Positions 20,947 through 29,951 of a DNA stretch of 64,000 nt are shown piece after piece (the stretch's first letter is position 1; the number at the start of each line of letters is the position of its first letter). A program made the position numbers and the translations under genes. Origin of the DNA: an uncultured bacterium (lineage in GTDB: Bacteria; UBP6; UBA1177); assembly GCA_905233945.1 (NCBI GenBank), contig CAJOFY010000019.1, positions 1 to 64,000 of the forward strand, written 5' to 3'. The notes beneath the pieces are model-generated. The model was not told the DNA's origin, did not search any database, and saw only the letters and a list, made by a program, of their open reading frames with translations.

Positions 20947-21619
20947 TTCGATTTTTGTTTTTGCCGTGATTTTTTCGATTTTTGCGCACGGGCTCTTCTT
21001 CCTTTCGAGAACCGATATTTTTAAGGAAAATCAGGTCGTTATGACAACAAAAATGCTCCTTAAAATGGAAACTCCGAAACCTCCTGCGCCTGAAATCCCC
21101 AAACCTAAGGAACTGCCGAAACCTAAACACAAACCGGCAAAAAAAGAGGCACTTCCCGAAAAACCTGCCGAACTGCGCGAAGAGATCAAGGAAGTTGTCG
21201 CACCTGAGAGCGGTCTTCGCATGGCCGAAATGACAGATGCGGAAGCCGGAACCTACGAAAAAGGGAAGGGAAGCGGCACCGGAAACGCGGAAGTTGCCGA
21301 AGCACCTAAAATCGACACAAAAAAGATAGTTTCGGAGTTCAACAAAAAAGTGAACGAAGAAATCGCGAAAAACAAGGTCTATCCCCGTTTCGCGCAGCAG
21401 CACGGCCTTGAAGGAGTTGTCAAAATATCGTTTTCAGTCGATTCGGAAGGCGTTTTTCAGGATATAAAAGTCGCCCTTTCATCAGGCGAAGCGATTCTTG
21501 ACAAAGCGGCACTCGAAAGCGTCGAAAAAAGTAGCGGAAAAATCAAAAAACCAAGTGAAATCAAAAGTATAAAAATCAAAAGAACAGTCGTCATAAGGTT
21601 CGAACTGAAGAATTTGTAA
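20897..21619 (+). CDS. tonB: TonB-like energy transducer (start uncertain)
   Basis: N-terminal TM, PKPPAPEIPKPKELPKPK-type linker, C-terminal YPRFAQQHGLEGVVKISFSVDSEGV. Confidence 0.85.
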   Translation: MLLPLKESWRAKLKNTDSIFVFAVIFSIFAHGLFFLSRTDIFKENQVVMTTKMLLKMETPKPPAPEIPKPKELPKPKHKPAKKEALPEKPAELREEIKEVVAPESGLRMAEMTDAEAGTYEKGKGSGTGNAEVAEAPKIDTKKIVSEFNKKVNEEIAKNKVYPRFAQQHGLEGVVKISFSVDSEGVFQDIKVALSSGEAILDKAALESVEKSSGKIKKPSEIKSIKIKRTVVIRFELKNL

Positions 21620-21626
21620 CGTTCGT

Positions 21627-22667
21627 TTATTTAAGCTTGTCGAATCTGAATTTAAGTGAGGAATATCCGTTTTCTGACGGATTTGTGACTTCAAGCGGGT
21701 AGAATTTGAACCAGTTCCGGCCGTTTCCTGTGCGGATGATGTAGTAAAAATCGGGATACTCTACGGTTTCGCCGTCAAAAACGCCCCACCTGTCGATAAC
21801 GGGGCGGATTCTGTCTTCTTCGAAGGCGCTTTCATCGGGAATGTCCGCGCTTGTTACTGCATCAAAATCGGTTCTTGAAAGTTTTACCCCTTTGACTTCG
21901 CCTTTGCCTGAAACACCGCTGTTGAGATTGATGTTGAAGCGTTTGAATTTCATGTCCCATTCAGTTGAATCGCCTGCTGCTTTGTCTGTGAGGTCGAGGA
22001 TCCCGTTTTCAAATGAGAAGTATGCGCCGTCTCCTTTTGCCTCGGTGCCGCCTGCTGTCGCGTTGATGTTTTCTACAGTCTGAACTTTTTCGGGGGTGTC
22101 AAGATCGGCGAATTTTATGGTGTAAACCGCTGAAACCGGGCTTCCCTGAGCCTCGCCGTAGTATGAAACCACCGAGACTTTGTAGGTTTTTTCCCCTTTT
22201 TTCACGAGATAGACGAATCCTTTTGTCGAAATCGTGAAGGTGTCGGTCATGTCGGCATCGTACCAGTTGTCGAAAACGCTTCCGAGGTTGTCGGTGAAGA
22301 CCATTCCCGGAACGTTCACTGCCGAAATTTCGTCGTAGTGGTCGGCTTTCATGTAGACTCCGCCGCCTGCGTTTTTGCCGGAAATCCCGCCGTTTGTGAA
22401 AATGAACCAGTTCTCGAATTTCAGATCCCACTCTTTTGAATTCTGTTCGCATTCGATGACTTTGCCTTCGTTGAAACTGAAGTAAACGGTCTCTTTTCCG
22501 TCAAAACTGATTTCGCCGTTTGCTTCGAGATCGTCACGTTCCGTCGAATAGACCGGATCTCCCATCATCTCCTCGTTACCGTCGATACCGCCTTTGTTCA
22601 CCGTGCCGCTGTCGCACGAAACTAGAAAGAATAGGGCAGAGGTGAGAATAAAAAATGCTTTTTTCAT
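21627..22667 (-). CDS. HmuY-like heme-binding lipoprotein with two tandem HmuY-like domains
   Basis: Lipobox ALFFLVSC; repeated pattern EWDLKFENWFIFTNGGISG / EWDMKFKRFNINLNSGVSG and YLVKKGEKTYKVSVVSYYG / YYIIRTGNGRNWFKFYPLE; adjacent to TonB-dependent receptor. Confidence 0.72.
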   Translation of the reverse strand: MKKAFFILTSALFFLVSCDSGTVNKGGIDGNEEMMGDPVYSTERDDLEANGEISFDGKETVYFSFNEGKVIECEQNSKEWDLKFENWFIFTNGGISGKNAGGGVYMKADHYDEISAVNVPGMVFTDNLGSVFDNWYDADMTDTFTISTKGFVYLVKKGEKTYKVSVVSYYGEAQGSPVSAVYTIKFADLDTPEKVQTVENINATAGGTEAKGDGAYFSFENGILDLTDKAAGDSTEWDMKFKRFNINLNSGVSGKGEVKGVKLSRTDFDAVTSADIPDESAFEEDRIRPVIDRWGVFDGETVEYPDFYYIIRTGNGRNWFKFYPLEVTNPSENGYSSLKFRFDKLK

Positions 22668-22671
22668 TGTA

Positions 22672-24831
22672 TCACTCCTTTGTTTTTTCCGCTTTTTTCC
22701 ATGAGTAATCCCAAGAGATACCGCCTAAGACTTCTATTCCGGGTTGAGGACGCAAGTCATTGATATCTCGGGCGTTTCTTTTGACATTTGTCAGGTTGTT
22801 GCCGCATATATAGATACGGAGAGTTTCATCGAGGAAGCTCTTTTCAAGGTAGGCGTTGAGAAGGAAAAACTGGGACGACTTGATATTGTTTTCGGCATCG
22901 GCGAAGACATCGCTCTGATACATTCCCGAAACTGTCGCCGTGACCCCCCATTTTTTGTGGTAAAAACGGAATGCACCCTTGGCCTGATGCATCGGTCTGT
23001 GGGGAAGTTTCTTGCCGGAATCCATGTTTTCGGCAAAAAGAAGGACATATCCGCCGTTTATTGCAAAGTAGTCTGCAAACGGGAATTTGAACTGTCCTTC
23101 GAAGCCGTAAGTCCGTGCTTTGCTTATGTTTTTGTAGGTATAGTAGCTGTTTCCGCCGATCCATTCTGCATTGTCGTAGTCGATGTCGATGAAGTCGAAA
23201 TACTGGTTGAAATAGCCGTTCAGAGCGATCAGACTTTGATCGCCGTAAGGAACCGCCTCGATCCCTGCGTTAACGCTGTGCGAAGTCTCAGGTTTAAGGT
23301 CGGGATTGCCGTTCACGCCGATGATATGGCCGAAAACAGAGTGCTCGAAAGTGTAGTAAAGATGCTTTAAAGTAGGTGTTTTGTAACCCATTCCGTAGGA
23401 TGCGTTGAGCGAAACTCTGTCGTGAACGAAGAATTTGAGGGCGAGTTTCGGGGTGAACATGTAGCTGAAAATCTCGCTGTAGCTGAATCTGATTCCGGGA
23501 ATTATCGTCCACCATTCGAAAGGAGTCATTTCGTCCTGCGCGAAAACGGCGGTGTTCCAGATGGTTTTGTTGTCGATATCGCTTCCTTCGCTGTCTTCCG
23601 AAGTCTGCTCATCGATGATTTCTACTGATTTTTTGGAATTGTCGAGCCATTCGTGGTTGAACGAAAATCCGGCCGAGAGGTAGTTCCATGTGCCCAAAAG
23701 CACTTTACCCGACAAGTTTGCCTCGGCGAAGTTGTTGTCTGTAAATTTTTTAGTAATTTCAGGACTTTTCTGCAAGTCCTCGGTATAATTCTTGCGGAAA
23801 TAGTTGTCGTAGATCCTGAGTTTTATCGAATCAGTCTTATTGAAATCGTACCCGAGCCAGATTTCGCCGCCGCCGCGGAAAGTCTCGTTTGAGAGCTTCG
23901 AAAGGTATTCTTTCGGGTTGTCGCCTTTCGTGAATGCGGAAAAACGGCTTTTGTTCTCGTAGAAAAAATCGCCGTCGATCCCCAGATTCCACCCTTTTTC
24001 AGGGCGGAAAGTGAAGCCGAGAGCAGCCTTTGCCGAATTGATCTTCTCGCCGTCAGTCGTTTTGTCGGACTTGTCGAGGTCGTATCCTTCCGTTCCGAAG
24101 TATCCGGTGTCGAGTTTGATATCGGCTTTTTTGCCAAGAGCATGCTTCAAAGTCGCGTCAAAAACCCGGTGGTGGTACATGCCGTATTCCGCTTTTCCGC
24201 TGAAATTGTTCTTTCCTTCGTTCTTTTTCGTGATGATGTTGACAACTCCGCAGATAGCGTCGCTTCCGTATTCGGCGGATGAAGAACCTTTAATGATTTC
24301 GATCTTTTCAACATTGTTGAGGGGAAGTTGCGAAGTGTCCACGATTCCGTCGGAAGAGCCGATCACCTTTTTCCCGTCGACCAGGATCAGAACTCTGCTC
24401 GGTTCGCATCCCTGGATCTGGATCCCTTGCGGAGAGCCGCGCTTGCTGTAAGCCTGCTTGCTTACCTGGACTCCAAGCTGTGTACCGACAGCTTCTCCGA
24501 CATTTCTCGCGCCGCTTTCCCTGATTTCGGTTTCGCCGACAACAGTTTTCTTTTCGGGCTGATAAATTTCGGATTCATTGATTTTGTCTGCTGTGACGAT
24601 GATTTCATCCTCGTCCGCAGTTACTTCGGCAGGCGTTTCCGCGGGAGTTTCGGAAGAGTCGGGAGCCGCTTCACCTTCAGTTTTGACAGTTTCAGATTTC
24701 GCGGGTTCTTCGATTTCCTCTTCCTCGACTTCTATCACTTCCTCTTCAGTTGTTTCCGTCGTTTCTTCGGCAAAACACGGAAAAAACACCGTGAAAGCAA
24801 CTGCTGCAAGAACTATTTTGTATTTTTTCAT
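22672..24831 (-). CDS. TonB-dependent outer-membrane receptor (HmuR/heme-type likely)
   Basis: Plug domain ESGARNVGEAVGTQLGVQV, GIQIQGCEPSRVLILVDGKKV, STSAEYGSDAICGVVNIITKK-like segment; C-terminal barrel; Glu-rich N-terminal extension. Confidence 0.88.
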   Translation of the reverse strand: MKKYKIVLAAVAFTVFFPCFAEETTETTEEEVIEVEEEEIEEPAKSETVKTEGEAAPDSSETPAETPAEVTADEDEIIVTADKINESEIYQPEKKTVVGETEIRESGARNVGEAVGTQLGVQVSKQAYSKRGSPQGIQIQGCEPSRVLILVDGKKVIGSSDGIVDTSQLPLNNVEKIEIIKGSSSAEYGSDAICGVVNIITKKNEGKNNFSGKAEYGMYHHRVFDATLKHALGKKADIKLDTGYFGTEGYDLDKSDKTTDGEKINSAKAALGFTFRPEKGWNLGIDGDFFYENKSRFSAFTKGDNPKEYLSKLSNETFRGGGEIWLGYDFNKTDSIKLRIYDNYFRKNYTEDLQKSPEITKKFTDNNFAEANLSGKVLLGTWNYLSAGFSFNHEWLDNSKKSVEIIDEQTSEDSEGSDIDNKTIWNTAVFAQDEMTPFEWWTIIPGIRFSYSEIFSYMFTPKLALKFFVHDRVSLNASYGMGYKTPTLKHLYYTFEHSVFGHIIGVNGNPDLKPETSHSVNAGIEAVPYGDQSLIALNGYFNQYFDFIDIDYDNAEWIGGNSYYTYKNISKARTYGFEGQFKFPFADYFAINGGYVLLFAENMDSGKKLPHRPMHQAKGAFRFYHKKWGVTATVSGMYQSDVFADAENNIKSSQFFLLNAYLEKSFLDETLRIYICGNNLTNVKRNARDINDLRPQPGIEVLGGISWDYSWKKAEKTKE

Positions 24832-25142
24832 TTCGCTTTCTTTATACAGTAGCTGCCCATCATGGATTTCAAGCAGGTGTGATCCTTGGGGCAGGTCGAA
24901 TCGTCACCTTCTTTACAGTCTTTAACAACGCAGTAACCGGTTTCCTTGATTTTAGGATGCATTTTTGCCATCCACGGCAGACATTTAGTCCCGTCACAGC
25001 ACTCTTTGCTCTTTTTGCAGGGCTGGTCGTAGCATGCGGGCCATACAGTCTGTCCCGGCTCTGTTTTTTTCTGACCTTCCTCGGCGGAAAGTGTCAGGGA
25101 AGCAAGAAAAACAGCTGAAAATAAGTATATAACTATTTTCAT
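24828..25142 (-). CDS. Small secreted Cys-rich protein
   Basis: Signal peptide; WPACYDQPCKKSKECCDGTKCLP...YCVVKDCKEGDDSTCPKDHTC...YCIKKAK. Confidence 0.7.
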   Translation of the reverse strand: MKIVIYLFSAVFLASLTLSAEEGQKKTEPGQTVWPACYDQPCKKSKECCDGTKCLPWMAKMHPKIKETGYCVVKDCKEGDDSTCPKDHTCLKSMMGSYCIKKAK

Positions 25143-25143
25143 C

Positions 25144-26004
25144 TTAATTCTTTATGCAGTAGGTATTGCCGCCCATTGCCGAAATGCATCTGTGATCAGC
25201 CGGGCAGGTCGAATTGTCACCGACAGTGCAGACAGTGATTACGCAGTAGTTTGTTTCATCGATTTCAGGGCTCATCGCCGCCATTGCCGGAAGGCATTTT
25301 GTCCCTTCGCAGCATTCGTCGGAGCTGTCACAGTGGTTGTCGTAACAAGCCGGCCAGTTGGATTCTTCCGGTTCATCGGTATCCGGCGTTTCATTATCCG
25401 GTGTTTCAGTGTCCGGAATTTCGTTGTCAGGCGTTTCTGTGTCCGGCGTTGTGTCGCTGCCGTCAGGAGCTGAATCGGAATCATCGGCACTGTCTGTTGT
25501 ATCGTTATCCGTGACATCGGTATCCGGATCTGTGTCGTTGGAATCGGTGTCGGTGTCATCTGCCGGAACAGCGTTTCTCATACAGACGCTTTCGGTTCCT
25601 TCAGGGAAGTATTCCTTTGCCATCGTGAGAGCCCAGCATTCGTAAAATTCAGATTCCATGCCGGTGTCGGGACATGTCGAATTGTCGGAAACATCGCAGT
25701 TGAGAGCTGTGCAGCGTCCTGCGTTGAGCGGGCCTGTTCCAGGCATCGGTCTGATGGCTTCCGGCATACAGAATGAAGCGTCGCAGGTGCAGTCTGCATC
25801 TGTTGTGCATGAATTTCCGGCACATGTGAAATTCTTTTCTTTCGGTGTCGCACCGGTGTCGGCATCGGTTTCAGAGCCGGAATTATCTCCGTCTGAAGCC
25901 TCGTCTCCGTTTTCAGGTTTCGGGTCGTCGTTAGAACTGCCGCAAGATGCGGTTACAAATACAAACATTGCAAAAAGTACGAAAAGTGCAGAAATTTTTT
26001 TCAT
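25144..26004 (-). CDS. Lipoprotein with D/T/E/P-rich linker and C-terminal Cys-rich domain paralogous to 24828-25142
   Basis: Lipobox FVTASC; WPACYDNHCDSSDECCEGTKCLPAMAAMSPEIDETNYCVITVCTVGDNSTCPADHRC. Confidence 0.72.
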   Translation of the reverse strand: MKKISALFVLFAMFVFVTASCGSSNDDPKPENGDEASDGDNSGSETDADTGATPKEKNFTCAGNSCTTDADCTCDASFCMPEAIRPMPGTGPLNAGRCTALNCDVSDNSTCPDTGMESEFYECWALTMAKEYFPEGTESVCMRNAVPADDTDTDSNDTDPDTDVTDNDTTDSADDSDSAPDGSDTTPDTETPDNEIPDTETPDNETPDTDEPEESNWPACYDNHCDSSDECCEGTKCLPAMAAMSPEIDETNYCVITVCTVGDNSTCPADHRCISAMGGNTYCIKN

Positions 26005-27659
26005 TTTATTCCTCCTTTAATATGAAAAATAATATCGCTTTTTGAAGCAACCGATTCGCGGTGAGTCACCGTTACAACAGTTTTTTCCTTCATTGTCTCC
26101 CTTATTGTTTTCAGGATCGCGCTTTCATTGAGCGCATCAAGGCTTGAAGTCATTTCGTCAAGCAGAACTATGTCGGAATTGCTTAAAAGTGTTCTCGCAA
26201 TGCCGATACGCTGCCTTTCTCCACCGCTCAGTCTGCCGCCGAGTTCGCCGACAAGCGTGTCGTAACCCTCAGGCAGAGTCATTATGAAATCGTGGATCTC
26301 GGCTTTTTTCGCAGCTTCTTCTATTCCTTCCTTGGTCGCGTTTTTCCGCCCTAAAGCGATGTTTTCTGCGATCGTCGTGTTGAAAAGATATGTCTCCTGA
26401 GAAAGAGTAGCCGTATTTTCGCGCAGAGATTCAAGAGTGACATTTCTCACGTCTTCTCCCTTCACTTTGACAGCTCCTTTGTCAACATCCCAGAAACGCA
26501 GGAAAAGCCTGAGTAAAGTGGTTTTGCCCGATCCGCTTTCGCCGGTTATCGCGATTTTTGTTCCTGGTTTTATGAAGAGTGAAAGATCTTTAAGGATCGC
26601 TTTTTTATTGTAGCCGAAAGAGACTCCGCAGCATTCGAGCGACGGTTCCGAACCTTTCATTTCCCTTGCACCGGCGCGGTTTTTGATGACCGGAATTTCG
26701 TCAGTCACATCGAAAATCCTCTCGGCTGCAGCAAAAGTTCCCGTCAAAGTGTTTGAAAGCGAGGAAAGTGCTGCGAAAGGGGCGAATGAACTTACGAAAG
26801 TTATGAATGATGCAAAAAGTTCTGTTTCTGCAAGTGATTGATTTTTATAAAGAAAACAAGCTAGAACAAGAAATGCCGCAGAAAACAGGCTTATGATGAG
26901 AATACTTGTTCCGGTGATAAATCCTTCCTGTTTTTTGATATCCGAATTTATTTTCTGGAGAGAAACGGTGTCACGTGCAATTTTTTCAAAAGCCTCCTTT
27001 TCGCGTCCGAAAAGAATGAGTTCCTTCATTCCCTGAAGCGAATCGGTAAGGCCTGAATTGAGCTGCGACATCGTGCCGCGGTAAATGCGGCCGCTCTTTC
27101 TGGAAAGGGTGAAGCCGAGATATGGAACAGCGATCCCTTCCGCCAGATAGGCAAGGGAAGCAGTCAGGCCGAGAAGCGGATGAAAGCCCGTGAAAAAGGC
27201 GGAAAGGATCAGGAACATTGCCGCCGCGATAGTTGCCGGAGCTATCGTGTGGGCGAAGAAAACTTCAATGATTTCGATGTCAGACATTAGAGAAGTGACA
27301 AGGTCGGCACTTTTTTTGTCTACAAGTTTGGCAGGAGAAAGTGCCCGGAGTGAATCAAAGAGTTCGGCTCTGATCTTGGCTAAAAGTCTGAAAGCTATCT
27401 CATGCCCTTTATACTGCTCAAGATAGTGCAGAATCCCGCGCAGAGCCGCAAGAATAAGCATCAGGTATCCCCAGAAACGCGTTCCGTAAGGGACCGTTTT
27501 GCCGGCCGCACCGCAGAGAAAGAGAGCTGCCGCGCTCATCATTCCGATTGCCGCTGCGTGTCCTGTGATTCCTGCCGAAATCGAAAAAAGCATTTTGAAA
27601 ACGAGCGGACGGACGAATTTGAGAAGTCTCAGCGATATTTTAAAAAAACTCTTTTTCAT
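26001..27659 (-). CDS. ABC transporter permease/ATPase (CydC-like)
   Basis: TM domain plus Walker A GESGSGKTT, LSGGERQRIGIARTLL. Confidence 0.85.
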   Translation of the reverse strand: MKKSFFKISLRLLKFVRPLVFKMLFSISAGITGHAAAIGMMSAAALFLCGAAGKTVPYGTRFWGYLMLILAALRGILHYLEQYKGHEIAFRLLAKIRAELFDSLRALSPAKLVDKKSADLVTSLMSDIEIIEVFFAHTIAPATIAAAMFLILSAFFTGFHPLLGLTASLAYLAEGIAVPYLGFTLSRKSGRIYRGTMSQLNSGLTDSLQGMKELILFGREKEAFEKIARDTVSLQKINSDIKKQEGFITGTSILIISLFSAAFLVLACFLYKNQSLAETELFASFITFVSSFAPFAALSSLSNTLTGTFAAAERIFDVTDEIPVIKNRAGAREMKGSEPSLECCGVSFGYNKKAILKDLSLFIKPGTKIAITGESGSGKTTLLRLFLRFWDVDKGAVKVKGEDVRNVTLESLRENTATLSQETYLFNTTIAENIALGRKNATKEGIEEAAKKAEIHDFIMTLPEGYDTLVGELGGRLSGGERQRIGIARTLLSNSDIVLLDEMTSSLDALNESAILKTIRETMKEKTVVTVTHRESVASKSDIIFHIKGGIK

Positions 27660-29398
27660 GCTTCAACTCCTTCAGTTTCAAGTTCCGACTGTTCTGTAAA
27701 CATCCGGAAGTAAATTCCTCTGTTTTCGAGAAGTTTTTCGTGCGTTCCCGATTCGGCGATATGTCCTTTGTCAAGCACGATTATCTTGTTGCAGTTTTTG
27801 ATCATCGAAAGCCTGTGAGTGATTATGAGAGAAGTTTTGTTTTGCGAAATTTCCTTAATGTTTTTCCATATTTTTTCTTCGTTTTCGGCATCGAGATTTG
27901 AAGTTGCTTCGTCAAAAATATAAAGAGAGCTTTCTTTAAGGACCGCTCTCGCTATGGCTATGCGCTGCTTCTGTCCGCCCGAAAAAAGTGAGCCCCATTC
28001 GCCTGTTTTCGAGTCGAGCCCCAAAGGTAGCGATGTCACGAAATCTCTGAGACCCGCTATTTCAAGCGCGTCGAGCATTTCTTCATCGGTGGCATCGCTT
28101 TTGGCAATCAGAAGGTTTTCGCGTATCGTCGAATTGAAAATGTATGTGTGCTGCGAAACGAGTGCAATTCTGCTGCGAAGTGCCTGAATGTCGAAATCTG
28201 AAATGTCGCGCCCGTTGATCAGGATTTTTCCGGCAGGCGTGTCAAAAAGTCTTAAAATCAGTGAGCCGATCGTCGATTTTCCTGAGCCTGAACTGCCTAT
28301 AAGCGCAACAGATTCACCTTTTCCGATTTCAAAAGAGACATCATCGAGAACATCCCTTTTTCCATCGTAGGAGAATGTCAGGTCTTTGACGACGACCGAC
28401 TCAATGCGTTCCGGCTTGGCATTTCCGGAACAACGGTATGAGGAGGAGGTTTGGTCTAAAAAAGCTGAAATGTTTTCAAATGCCGCGACACCGTTCATTC
28501 CTGCGTGGAAAAGCGCTCCGAGCATACGCATCGGAAGGAAGAACTCGGCTGAGATCATCAGAATGACGATTGTTCCTTTCAAGTCGGCATTTCCGTTCAT
28601 GAAAGAGTGGATAACGATAAAAATTCCGGTCGCTGCACCGACAAGCGAGAAAAAGTCCATAATGAAAATAGAAGTGAGCTGGAGCGATAGGACTTTCATC
28701 GTTCTCTGGCGGAATGTTTCCGAATTTTTCCGCATATTTTCTGAGACATCACCGTCGCGGTTGCAGAGTTTCAGCGTTACAAGTCCTTGAATATTCTCAA
28801 GAAAACTGCCGTAAAGCTCTTCGTAAGTATTACGGAAACGCTGCATCGTCTTTTTCGCTCTTTTCATAAAGAAAACTATCGAAACAGGGATGAGCCAGAC
28901 TGAAAGCAGCATCGCTGTCGGAGCTGAAATGCTGGTTTTAAAAAGTATCGCAAAAAGGATGAAAGGCACTGTCACGCTGTAAAGAAACTGCGGGATATAG
29001 TGCGCAAAATATACTTCAAGCATCTCTACGCCTTCTATTGCAAGCGAAACAAGCTGCGAAGTGCCCGATTTTTCAAGGTATCCAGCGCCGAGATCGAGAA
29101 TTTTCGCGTAGATGTCCTTGCGTATGGCATTCTGCACTTTTTTTGTTATTGCAAAAGTGTTCCGGCTCGTACACAAACTTGCAAGAAACCTTGTTACAGC
29201 CGCAATGAGAGCCGCTGCGATGAAAAATGAAAGCCTTTCAGAAGAGTCAGCGTTTCCTTTCAGAACTGACTCAAGAAGTGATGCAGCGGCAAATACAAAG
29301 AGCAGGTTCGCGAAGAAAAAAACATATTTCAGAATAACGGCGATACAAAGCTCCGATTTTACTTTTGCCGCATATTTCAGAAGTTTTTTATTTATCAT
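27656..29398 (-). CDS. ABC transporter permease/ATPase (CydD-like)
   Basis: TM domain plus Walker A GSSGSGKST, FSGGQKQRIAIARAVL; overlaps the adjacent ABC gene by 4 nt. Confidence 0.85.
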   Translation of the reverse strand: MINKKLLKYAAKVKSELCIAVILKYVFFFANLLFVFAAASLLESVLKGNADSSERLSFFIAAALIAAVTRFLASLCTSRNTFAITKKVQNAIRKDIYAKILDLGAGYLEKSGTSQLVSLAIEGVEMLEVYFAHYIPQFLYSVTVPFILFAILFKTSISAPTAMLLSVWLIPVSIVFFMKRAKKTMQRFRNTYEELYGSFLENIQGLVTLKLCNRDGDVSENMRKNSETFRQRTMKVLSLQLTSIFIMDFFSLVGAATGIFIVIHSFMNGNADLKGTIVILMISAEFFLPMRMLGALFHAGMNGVAAFENISAFLDQTSSSYRCSGNAKPERIESVVVKDLTFSYDGKRDVLDDVSFEIGKGESVALIGSSGSGKSTIGSLILRLFDTPAGKILINGRDISDFDIQALRSRIALVSQHTYIFNSTIRENLLIAKSDATDEEMLDALEIAGLRDFVTSLPLGLDSKTGEWGSLFSGGQKQRIAIARAVLKESSLYIFDEATSNLDAENEEKIWKNIKEISQNKTSLIITHRLSMIKNCNKIIVLDKGHIAESGTHEKLLENRGIYFRMFTEQSELETEGVEA

Positions 29399-29756
29399 TT
29401 TTCACCGTTTTAAGCATGAGAAGGTGAGTGGTGACAGCGATAAGAACGACGGCGAGGAAAATTCTGATGTAGAAAAGTTTGTTCGGATCGATATCTTTCA
29501 TCGCAAAGAAGAAAGTGTATCCGATCCCGGTCCAAAGAAGGGCGAGACTCTGTATTTTATGACGCAGAAGCATCCCTTTTTTCTCTTTGTAGTTGCGGAT
29601 ATATTCGCCGAAGATCCTGTGGTTGAGCAGCCATTTGTGGAATTTTTCGGAAGAACCGGCGAAAAACCACGCCGCAAGAAGCAGCGGCAGAAAAACTCCC
29701 ACCGAAGCCAGAGTGACAAAAACAAAACCGAGAACTATGTAGATCCTTCTTTTCAA
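29388..29756 (-). CDS. DUF454 (YbaN-like) inner-membrane protein
   Basis: GFVFVTLASVGVFLPLLLAAWFFAGSSEKFHKWLLNHRIFGEYIRNY, typical of the family. Confidence 0.8.
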   Translation of the reverse strand: MKRRIYIVLGFVFVTLASVGVFLPLLLAAWFFAGSSEKFHKWLLNHRIFGEYIRNYKEKKGMLLRHKIQSLALLWTGIGYTFFFAMKDIDPNKLFYIRIFLAVVLIAVTTHLLMLKTVKNDK

Positions 29757-29801
29757 AGCAGCCTCCGCACGTCAAAAAACGATTTGCAGACTAAAATCAA
29801 A

Positions 29802-29842
29802 TTAGCCTATTGTAAAAATATTTAGATTAAGCTAATTGTCAA
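29802..29842 (-). promoter_or_regulatory. Heme operon promoter with two TTAGC-type boxes (29822-29835 in the -35/-10 spacer; 29802-29815 just downstream of -10)
   Basis: Minus strand TTGACA A TTAGCTTAATCTAA A TATTTT then TTACAATAGGCTAA. Confidence 0.7.
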
Positions 29843-29920
29843 CAAAAATTTTCAGAATTTTTTCAGGTTATGAATTTGCGGCTTTGTAGGAACGCTGGGC
29901 GGTTTGCCCTGCATCAAGGC

Positions 29921-29951
29921 GTAGAGACGTGACCTGACACGTCTCATTTAC
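29921..29951. repeat. Palindromic GTAGAGACGTG-ACCTGA-CACGTCTC element
   Basis: 8-bp perfect inverted arms; near-identical copy at 55452-55479. Confidence 0.8.
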
